From the NCBI GenBank assembly GCA_947568835.1, contig OX387603.1, positions 6,546,701 to 6,610,700 on the forward strand: 64,000 nucleotides of DNA. Reading direction: 5' to 3'. How positions within the stretch are numbered: position 1 is the first letter of the stretch; each line of letters opens with the position of its first letter. The position numbers and the translations under genes are program-made. This DNA comes from Protonemura montana (lineage: Eukaryota; Arthropoda; Insecta; Plecoptera; Nemouridae). The notes beneath the pieces are model-generated. The model saw only the letters and a list, made by a program, of their open reading frames with translations. It did no database searches and was not told where the DNA came from. Of this stretch, positions 14,401 through 37,400 are shown one piece after another.

Positions 14401-16613
14401 TGACGACGATCTTGATCTTTTTAAAAGATCGCTTTCAAAACGATCTTCCCCAAATATGGCACCAGAGCATCATTATAATTATTTTCTGGGATGTTTACAT
14501 TTTTCTTCAATGTTGGACTTGCTCGAACTCCGCTGCAGTTATCGCCTGGATACAGTAGGATAGCGGCAGCGCTGAGAGCGAATGTGAGCGAAAGGACTTT
14601 AGACCGATGACCGAGCAAGCTTGGAACAGATAGTATACTTGAGAGGGAGCGAACGTAGCGCCATCCCGTGTCCAGATGGGAAACTATTTTAGCTTGTGGG
14701 TGAGGGGATTGGCGCGAATCTTGCGGGGCGAAAGCTTTCGCGTAGCAATAGCATAGGAGTGGACAATCTGTGTATGTCTATCTATGGTCAAACGGTGAAA
14801 AAAATTCACAAAATCGACTAAAATTCTCTAAAAATCACTTAAAAGCATTAATAAAAACAACTATGCAACTTTGAGTCTTGAAATAAGTTACTTTTTGCAC
14901 AATAATATAATAATTGAGAACGAAATAACATATTGCAAATTAAATAAAAAAATTAAATGGTAAGTTTAAACTGCACTCCATAGAGACAAAATGAAAAGGT
15001 GTGCATTAGTCATGTGATCTCTTTGGAGCCCTAATTGAGGGGTGTCAAGCATATGCTTAGATTTGTTTATCATTTGACTTTCTCAGTGCGTGAGTCACCG
15101 ATAGGAGTAAGCTATTAACTTCCCCACTTCCTCCACCATGCATATCAAGGGAGCATAGGCAAAGTTTTAAATTGATTACAGCTTGCAGTAGTGTGCCAGT
15201 CTTGTTGGAGATAAGCGTTATTAGGCATCATGCTGCCAAAAGTTCTGTGCTTATTTGGAATAGTAGCATTGGTAGCTGCTGCTCCATACTCGGACCGCCA
15301 GTACATTGATCAGTTACAGAAAGAATACCAGGATGACCAATATGACTCGACCTCAGAAGACTATGGAGTATTTGACGGCATGCAGCAACAGTTTGAAAAG
15401 GCTAATGGGCAAAATTTGGAGTTGAAAGATATAGAGCAGTTTGAAACGGAAGGAGATAAACAACACGACGGCATTGAACAAATTAATGATAGGGAAGACA
15501 TTGAACAAACTGATGATAGGGAACAAGAAGATATTGAACAAACTGATGATAGGGAACAAGAAGATATTGAACAAACTGATGATAAGGAACAAGAAGATAT
15601 TGAACAAATTGATGATAGAAAAAACATTGAACAGATAGATGACAGAGAAGACATTGAACAAGGTCAACGTGGCTCAGGGGAAGAAATGCAAGATATTGAA
15701 CAAGTAGACCAAGATCCTGAATATCAACCAGAAAAAATAGAACAAGTTCAGCAAACCGATGATTATTGGAAACAGAACCATGACAGTAACGACAACGATG
15801 GAGATGATAAAATCCATTTCCCAGAAGACATGGATCAATTAGAAACTGACAGTGCAATTGGGAAGCTATTTGGTAAGAGCACAGTTCAAGAGCAAGAAGC
15901 AAAGTATGATGACGATCAGGATCAACAGCAAACAGAAGTTAACTTTGACGAAGATAAACTGCCTGAAGAGGAAGTAATATCAAGTCCAAGCTACAAACCA
16001 AACTATGGATCGGGACATTCTGGTGCATACAAGCCTTTGTATCCATATGAGCCAGAAGTGACCACCAAGAAGCCATCATGGTACAAGAGATTGTGGGCGA
16101 GCACCAAGGAAAAGGCAAGAAATTTGGCACACAAAGTTAAGGAAACTGTTGGGAGAAAATAATTACCATAGGGTTAATGATAACTATTAGAATGTGTAAG
16201 ATTTACTAAAATGGATGAATGCGCTTTAAAAAAACAGACTCTAAATTGTATTGTACTTTCTTAGACCTAAATTAATAATTGCATATAACTATTCAGACCA
16301 ATAAATGATCCAGCTGAGCATTATTGAATCCGTGCTGATATACATACATATACTTAGACGTAGGGCTGGTATGAATAGTGTAATCACTGGGGATGTATTA
16401 ACATGTATTAATTAAGAAATTAAATACCAACCTCTGGAAGAGACTTGTAGAAATTCACGAATCCCTTCTGCTGCGATTCATCTGTAATTATAAAGAATCA
16501 GGTTTTAGTTCTTAGTTGCACGAGTTCAATATATATTATTTAAATTCGGTTAACCTAAAACATAAGCATTTTGATGTACCTAAAGTAAATTGTTGTTTCG
16601 GTTGAACTGCCAT
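1790..16613 (-). CDS. MSH2: DNA mismatch repair protein MSH2 (complete, 15 coding exons)
   Basis: MutS homologue that pairs with MSH6 or MSH3 in the nucleus to recognise mismatches and loops. Coding exons in transcript order: 16613-16580, 16481-16432, 10401-10129, 9670-9395, 8525-8337, 7897-7716, 7355-7158, 7031-6817, 6603-6458, 5913-5738, 5392-5169, 4008-3776, 3435-3344, 2777-2486, 1942-1790. They total 2733 nt, 910 aa (human 934), with consistent phases and GT..AG borders. The start encodes MAVQPK, as in human. The N-terminal domain has [15 protein letters not shown]. Walker [11 protein letters not shown] is near residues 663-672, Walker [13 protein letters not shown] near 740-751, and ATHFHE near 776-781. 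The C-terminus stops at SLLA, slightly shorter than human. Intron 2 (about 6 kb) contains a separate plus-strand gene. Other introns carry SINE and LINE pieces. Confidence 0.97.
4585..5012 (-). mobile_element. 5S rRNA-derived SINE, copy A
   Basis: On the minus strand the 5' end resembles the 5S internal promoter region: GATCACCGAAGTTCAGCA, then TTGGATGGGTGACC. It is followed by a body shared with the other four copies: CTTATCAACCTCTCGACAGC, a conserved GGGACGTTAA block, and a 3' end GTCAAAACAGTGCGTCG. There is no poly(A) tail. It lies in MSH2 intron 11. The boundaries are approximate. Confidence 0.8.
6321..6400. repeat. Four tandem 20-bp units in MSH2 intron 9
   Basis: Four consecutive 20-base units of the pattern AGATTGTTGTATCTGGTATC. 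The two inner units agree best and the first and last are diverged. It is a small minisatellite-like expansion inside an intron, with no coding meaning. Confidence 0.85.
7610..7694. repeat. Short direct duplication in MSH2 intron 6
   Basis: A block of about 30 bases beginning GCTGGTATCTTCTCT and ending TAGACTGTA appears twice with a few differences, separated by about 25 bases. It is a local duplication upstream of exon 7 and does not affect coding. Confidence 0.6.
8955..9368 (+). mobile_element. 5S rRNA-derived SINE, copy B
   Basis: It starts with a 5S-like head (CCGAACAGTTTGGTGTGT, then GAGATCACCGATGTTAAGCA and ATTTGGATGGCTGAC) and continues into the shared body GCTTATCAACCTCTCGACAG. It ends GTTGTCAAAACAGCATCG. 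It is the most diverged of the long copies and runs antisense to MSH2 in intron 4. Confidence 0.8.
11416..11474. repeat. AT-rich microsatellite, (AAAAT)n then (AAT)n
   Basis: A run of AAAAT units passes into about 15 AAT units. On the minus strand this is a (TTA)n tail exactly at the 3' side of the adjacent LINE-like fragment, which suggests it grew from that element's terminal repeat. Confidence 0.9.
11475..11800 (-). mobile_element. LINE (non-LTR retrotransposon) 3' remnant with microsatellite tail
   Basis: A minus-strand frame at 11591-11779 reads through a segment ending [18 protein letters not shown], which has the shape of the C-terminal end of LINE reverse transcriptases (a conserved 'RG..LW..LP'-like block near the end). 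The frame then diverges, and the DNA ends in a (TTA)n tail. The LINE clade cannot be assigned. The copy is old and truncated. Confidence 0.4.
15230..16162 (+). CDS. Unrecognised secreted acidic-repeat protein, nested in MSH2 intron 2
   Basis: A 310-aa single-exon ORF on the strand opposite MSH2. The first 17 or so residues are a clear signal peptide ([18 protein letters not shown]) with likely cleavage before PYSDRQ. Residues about 81-144 are a tandem repeat built on [11 protein letters not shown] (33-bp units with variants). Most of the rest is rich in D, E and Q, followed by a Tyr/Pro/Gly-rich stretch. The last 27 residues are strongly basic and helix-friendly ([20 protein letters not shown]). 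The Kozak-side sequence and the downstream AATAAA support a real gene. Function is unknown. One reading is an acidic pro-region with a cationic C-terminal peptide; another is a cuticle or matrix protein. Confidence 0.8.
   Translation: MLPKVLCLFGIVALVAAAPYSDRQYIDQLQKEYQDDQYDSTSEDYGVFDGMQQQFEKANGQNLELKDIEQFETEGDKQHDGIEQINDREDIEQTDDREQEDIEQTDDREQEDIEQTDDKEQEDIEQIDDRKNIEQIDDREDIEQGQRGSGEEMQDIEQVDQDPEYQPEKIEQVQQTDDYWKQNHDSNDNDGDDKIHFPEDMDQLETDSAIGKLFGKSTVQEQEAKYDDDQDQQQTEVNFDEDKLPEEEVISSPSYKPNYGSGHSGAYKPLYPYEPEVTTKKPSWYKRLWASTKEKARNLAHKVKETVGRK
15472..15663 (+). repeat. In-frame 33-bp tandem repeats coding [11 protein letters not shown]
   Basis: About six units, three of them nearly perfect (GATATTGAACAAACTGATGA core), then shorter IEQIDDR variants. 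Unit length is a multiple of three, so copy-number change keeps the frame. The two other minus-strand frames across it are also open, which explains spurious antisense ORFs. Confidence 0.9.
16300..16305 (+). terminator. Poly(A) signal of the nested gene
   Basis: Canonical AATAAA 138 bases after the stop codon of the nested secreted-protein gene and upstream of MSH2 exon 2. The nested transcript can therefore end wholly within the intron. Confidence 0.6.
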
Positions 16614-16756
16614 TCTAGTTATGTTAGTAGGTAAACAGTATCTTCAGCCAAGTAAAATAAACGCAAATGCCAGCCGCCAAATACTTTATCTGTCTGTCTT
16701 TTCCTAAAACGAGTCACAGAACCGCAGATCTGTCCTCTATTCACATGTACGGCGAT

Positions 16757-16765
16757 GGCGCCAAA
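16757..16765 (-). promoter_or_regulatory. E2F-like site upstream of MSH2
   Basis: TTTGGCGCC on the minus strand, about 145 bases upstream of the MSH2 start codon, matches the E2F/DP consensus TTTSSCGC. Mismatch-repair genes are known E2F targets in mammals. Use of this site here is inferred from sequence and position only. Confidence 0.4.
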
Positions 16766-17775
16766 TCTATACCCCTGCTCCTGTCAGGTAGCAAGTGGTT
16801 CCTTTTTCCAAGCTCCGCCCATACATTGTAGAATGTGAACTAAGTAGGTACTTGGAAGCTCCACTTGCTTGGAAGTTTATGGAGCTTCACCCTGAAAATA
16901 TTTTCATAGTTTTCAAGTTAATCAAGCTTTGGAGGCAGAGGGATAAAACTTGATGTGAGCCTCTTGGGGAAGATTAAGCACACATCTTTTAAACAAAGGT
17001 TCAGTTGGTTACAGCAACCCTATCTATGGTCTTTGGTTACAGCAAAGGTTTAACACAGTTAGCCAAAGGAAAGAAAAACTTAATAGGATCATAGGAGGCT
17101 ACATAAGAAATGTAGAAATACATGTTGTATCAAAACGATATTTAATTCTGCGATGTACAAAGTACTCGATTTTTTGGTAGAATTCGTGACCAACTCGTAT
17201 ATCGGTACAAATCTCAACGCAAAAAATACACACAACAGCAGTTTGAATTGTCTGCATATAACATTAAATTTCACAGTTCTACACATTTTTGGCAGGTAGT
17301 TACTGCTTTAAATTCAAAAGACAAACAAAACAACTGATTGACATCACATTCAATAACCATGAACAAACAATCTGTTAGGTATGTTCCTACTTAATTAATT
17401 TGTATGTAAATATAATAATCTTGATTGAAAATTATCAATTTGAACACATAGTGCAATCCTTGCACACCTCCCTATATTTAGATACAGATAATAATATAAT
17501 AAAATTATAAACTGCCATACAAATATCTAGCTCGGTCTGATGGAATTAAGTAAAATGCAGGTAAATGAGTCTAAAGCCTTTTTTACACGGGGACAGTTTT
17601 CACAAGAACAATCTCGGCCATCTGTTTACACTGGGTTTTCTTAGATGAACTGCCGTGACATGTCAGTTTTGGCGGTTATTTCTTATGGATAACTTTAAGG
17701 TTTGTTCATGAAAATGAGGCACGGTAAATGCATAATCTCAAAAGTAAGCCGCTGTCTGTTTGGCGGCAATGTTTC
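16766..17775. other. Spacer between MSH2 promoter and BRWD 3' end
   Basis: AT-rich DNA between the 5' end of MSH2 and the tail of the BRWD gene, which is on the same strand. It probably contains the MSH2 upstream region. I see no coding exon or repeat. Confidence 0.5.
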
Positions 17776-17781
17776 TTTATT
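17776..17781 (-). terminator. Candidate poly(A) signal of BRWD
   Basis: First AATAAA on the minus strand after the BRWD stop codon, implying a 3' UTR of about 610 bases. Weaker variants lie closer, so the true end is uncertain. Confidence 0.35.
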
Positions 17782-18391
17782 CGCTCTTTCCATTATCTAT
17801 TATGCAGTGTCAGGAAAGTTCTGATTGGTTCGTGTCATAGGAAAAAAGTGTTGAAACTAGACACACCCTATTTGAAAATGTGGTGCAGCAGTCTGCTGTG
17901 ATTGGATTTGAGTAGAATTTTGGCAGCAGTTTTGACGCCAGTTTTTGTTTACGAGGGACAAGTTTTCTAGTATGGTACACTGCTGCAGTAGTGCTACAAA
18001 ATCTTTCCCCATGTAAATGGGCTTACAAGTTTACGTGTTGACTTCGGAGAATTACATTAATTTTTGAGCAATAAAAGTGTCAAAATCCTAAGTCTGGGAT
18101 CTTTGTAAAGCATAATGATGGCATTTTCTGACATGATATTACAACGATAAGTATAATGGGGAAGTTATAAAGTTAACTTTTGCCAGTATCATCAACACCG
18201 GGGCTGCCTATCGTCACAGAGATCAAAGAACGACGATTTATGTAAAAAACTGAAAATTATTTAAAAAAAAAACTAATCGCATTTAGCTAATGAAAAACGT
18301 CACATATTTCGCAAGTCGCGCGCCCGGAAAGTCGTAACCGAGACGCACTGGAGTCCTGAGTGTGAAACACTTTGTGGCGTCCGACCGTCCG

Positions 18392-33682
<15,291 letters not shown>

Positions 33683-34407
33683 TGTAAAATCCTGTTTTAC
33701 GATTCGCCCATACTATAACATAGAAAAATACATTTCCAATAAAATCATGCTCTGAAAAAGATCACCATTTTAACCTGGAGAGCTTTGTGACACAGTTTTT
33801 GTGATCGTTTTTAACAGAGGGGTCAAGTGCCAAAAGAGTGACCAACAGGTAAGACTAACTCACCACCAAATGCTATAGAGTCTTTGCATATTTTATACAC
33901 TGATAAATAACACTAAAAAGCTTTCTGATGCAGCCTTATCAACCTAATTCCAGATCAATTTCAATGTCCAGGCCTAGCCGTAGCTGGCATATAGACAGGC
34001 AGACATGCTAGCTAAGCTTAAAAATGGCAACAAAACAAAATTTGGAATACTGCTGAACAACCAATACTCAAATTGGTGTAGAATTGATTTTTTACAATTA
34101 GAGGCAGAAAAAACAATACAAAAAGTTGCGACTTTTTTTGGTTTATCATAATTCTGTTTTTTTAAATCAGGATGTTTGCAAAATCGGTTTAACATTACAC
34201 ACATATAAACCTCTCATCTAGCAGGTTTACTGTTCGAGTGTTGGTTTTGCTGGGCGCTGCACAGCGCTCTGCCCACAAGGCGGCCAAGCACATCACCACG
34301 CACGTCGCACAAGTTGGAAATCGGCAAACAACTGGAGTTGTCACTTACAGCGGTGTTGTGTAAAGTCTGCTTATGTGTTTATCCTCATTAGATTCTCAAT
34401 TATAGTG
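33683..34407. promoter_or_regulatory. Divergent BRWD / CTR9 upstream region
   Basis: About 725 bp separates the two start codons, which point away from each other. The CTR9 side (about 34230-34360) is locally GC-richer (GGGCGCTGCACAGCGCTC), in contrast to AT-rich surroundings. No coding exon is seen here. It must contain both 5' UTRs and probably a bidirectional promoter. A pyrimidine-rich stretch followed by AG just before the CTR9 ATG leaves open a 5' UTR intron. Confidence 0.5.
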
Positions 34408-37400
34408 ATGTCGGGATCAATCGAGATCCCTTTACGGGATACCGATGAAGTAAGTAGTTCTCCTGTATATATCACACAGCTTTTTATCTGACATTGAAGG
34501 GTCATAACCTTAAAAGTTATTTTTGTATTTGTGGTTTGTTACAGACCTTAATTTTAACTGATATAACTGATTCTAGTACATTTTGTGAAACAATTCTCAA
34601 TGTACGAAATCCTTCCAATATTTTTAAGGTTATCGAATTGGACTTCGATCAGCTTCCTGAAGGAGATGAAGTCCTAAGTATTCTTCAACAAGAAAAAGCC
34701 GCATTGAATATTTGGGTCACTTTGGGTGTAAGTAAGATTGTTTTGGAGATATTTTGTGAACTCTTGAAATACCTTGCCTTCATCTAAATTATCAGGACTA
34801 ACTATATTATTATATACATTGTAGATTGAGTACTACAAACAAGGGAAGATTGATGACTTCATCAAAATCCTTGAGTCGTCTCGCAATGACGCGAGCGTGG
34901 ATTATCGGGATTATGAAAAAGATCAAATGCTTGCTCTGGATATGTTGGCAGCATACTTCGTACAAAAAGCTAATCGAGAGAAGAACAAAGACAAGAAACG
35001 AGAGCTGTTCACAAAGGCTACGTTGTTGTACACTACTGCTGACAAAATCATCATGTACGACCAAAACCATCTCCTGGGGCGTGCATATTTCTGCCTCCTG
35101 GAAGGGGACAAGATGGAACAAGCTGACGCTCAGTTCAACTTTGTTCTTAATCAGTCTCAGAATAATATCCCATCTCTCCTTGGTAAAGCATGCATTGCTT
35201 TCAACAAGAAGGACTACAGAGCAGCGCTGGCCTTCTACAAGAAAGCTCTCCGCACAAATCCACAGTGCCCTGCCCAAGTCCGGCTGGGTATGGGTCACTG
35301 CTTTCTGAAGATGGCCAATCAGGACAAAGCAAAGCTTGCGTTTGAGCGCGCTTTGCAGCTAGATCCCACGTGTGTTGGCGCTCTTGTCGGCTTGGCGATC
35401 CTCAAGCTAAACAACCAAGAGCCGGATCAAATCCGTTGTGGAGTGCAGATGCTCTCCAAGGCATACACAATTGACTCAACCAACCCAATGGTGCTCAACC
35501 ATTTGGCCAATCACTTTTTCTTCAAAAAGGATTATCACAAGGTACGTTCCAAGGACCCATTTGCAATCACCCTGTGCCATCTGCGCCGCCCATTACCAGG
35601 CTTGACACTTGTTCTCAGGTCCAGCACCTGGCACTGCACGCGTTCCACAATACAGAGAATGAGGCTATGCGAGCAGAGTCATGCTACCAGCTGGCACGTG
35701 CGTTCCACGTGCAGGGCGACTACGATCAGGCGTTCCAGTACTACTACCAGGCCACACAGTTTGCGCCCGCCGCGTTCGTGCTACCCCATTTCGGGCTGGG
35801 ACAGATGTACATCTACCGTGAAGACACAGAAAACGTAAGGGGAGATGGTTTTTCACTTTATTTACATTTGGGTCATTCCATGTGTAATCACTCACCTCAA
35901 ACTTTGACCGACCCAGATTTTGATGAAAATTGGTATACTTGTTAAGTTTGTTGACTTAGGGGCTATTTTTTAATTTTTTTTTTTTTGGTCCAACCGTTCG
36001 GATATTACAAGGGGGGGAAGTTGGGGTCATTTTGCCCCCCGCGCGTGTAGTGACCACCCTTTCTACGCAATATCTAGGGTTCTATGGGAGCTACAGAGCT
36101 GGGAAAAAAATCATCTGAAAGGTAATTTCATACCCTACCTGAATATGGAAACAAAAATGACGATATGTTAATACGAATTTAATTGTGATTTTACACATCT
36201 GCATTTTCCAAAATGACCATATCGCTGATGAGTCATTTTTGATTTGCCTGATTTTTTTTCTATATGTACAGAACATACATATGATCATGTGTTCCAAAAA
36301 TCAAGATGGGTGTTCTACTACTTTCCAAGAAAAAAAAATGTTTTCTGCAAATTCATTCATAATATAAATTAATATGAACTGAATTTAAGACAACATTCAA
36401 GAAAATGATCATTACTTACAATCATAGCTACTATGAAGTACAAATTTGCATATCTTAAGAGAGATGTAGTTTACCTTATTGAGGTACATATTTTATAAGC
36501 CCTGCTGTTGCCCTGTTGGTGTCTGTAGCCGACAAAAAGTATGTTCGACCAGTTGCCGTGTTGGGGTCGGCCAGTGTTAAAACATCAGCAAAAGCTACAA
36601 TTAGTTTGTCTTGTACACTGGGATAAAAATATGATGGAGCTGGTCCATGAGGGTGTAGAAAGTTGACTTGAAGTTCAAGAGACTGTGATGATTTTTCAAG
36701 AACACACGCTAGCCACCAGTCTTCGTTGTATGCTACAGTGATGAAACTGCCCACGTCTTTGAACTCAAACTCGGGTATTTCTGCTGCTGTTGCTTCCTCC
36801 TCTTCTTCTTCTTCTTCTTCTTCTCCTTCTTCATTTTTCTCAACAATCTTCACAATGTTGATTTCTTCAGAAAGAGAAAAGTGTTTCACATGTAAGGAAG
36901 TTAGCGATTTTGGGTAGAACGCATGAAAGCTTCTTGTGCCTACGATAGTTTTTAATTCTTTGAATCGTTCTTTAAGTTTGATGCCATTTGCTGTAATCTC
37001 TTCATTGGCTACAAACACAAAATTTACAGTCCACACATTTTCTGTTGCCCACCGGTAAAAGTCTATCGGCGTCATTATTTGGTCGGCATATGGTTTCTGT
37101 AAACTTGCCCGTGCTGCATTTCGTTTTACAGTCCCACCAACTCCATCGCATGGTCCTTTACCGTGGGATGTGGCAAAAAAATGCCACTCAGCAGTTAGTT
37201 CGAAGTCAACTTCATGATGGCACAAGTTGGAAAAATTCTTCTTATTCTTATATTGGGCTGCCGCTCCATCAGAAAAGTAAATTAAATGGGATACATCCGA
37301 AATGTTTTGTTTCAGGTGTCTTATCAGGTGCTTTTGGAAAGTGTGCACAGTAACGGTGTCATGAGTTAGCGAGTCAGAAATGACAACGTAACTTAAATGT

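Larger units (their letters stand above)
10402..15229. other. Large 3' portion of MSH2 intron 2, mostly featureless
   Basis: AT-rich intronic DNA between MSH2 exon 3 and the nested gene. It holds a LINE 3' remnant with a microsatellite (11413-11800), a GATC-rich palindromic patch (14360-14450) and otherwise no supported gene. No ORF here shows family motifs. Confidence 0.55.

Noticed and set aside
14120-15040. Possible hAT element between TAGGGCTTTG and GAGCCCTA
   Set aside because: The ends match only over a few bases and no 8-bp target duplication is present.
15353-15902. Long minus-strand open frames across the nested gene
   Set aside because: They are antisense shadows of the 33-bp coding repeats, rich in Ile/Phe or Ser/Cys, with no start context or splice support.
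34894-35308. Open frames overlapping CTR9 exon 3 in other frames
   Set aside because: Shadows of the large TPR exon, which reads in a single conserved frame.
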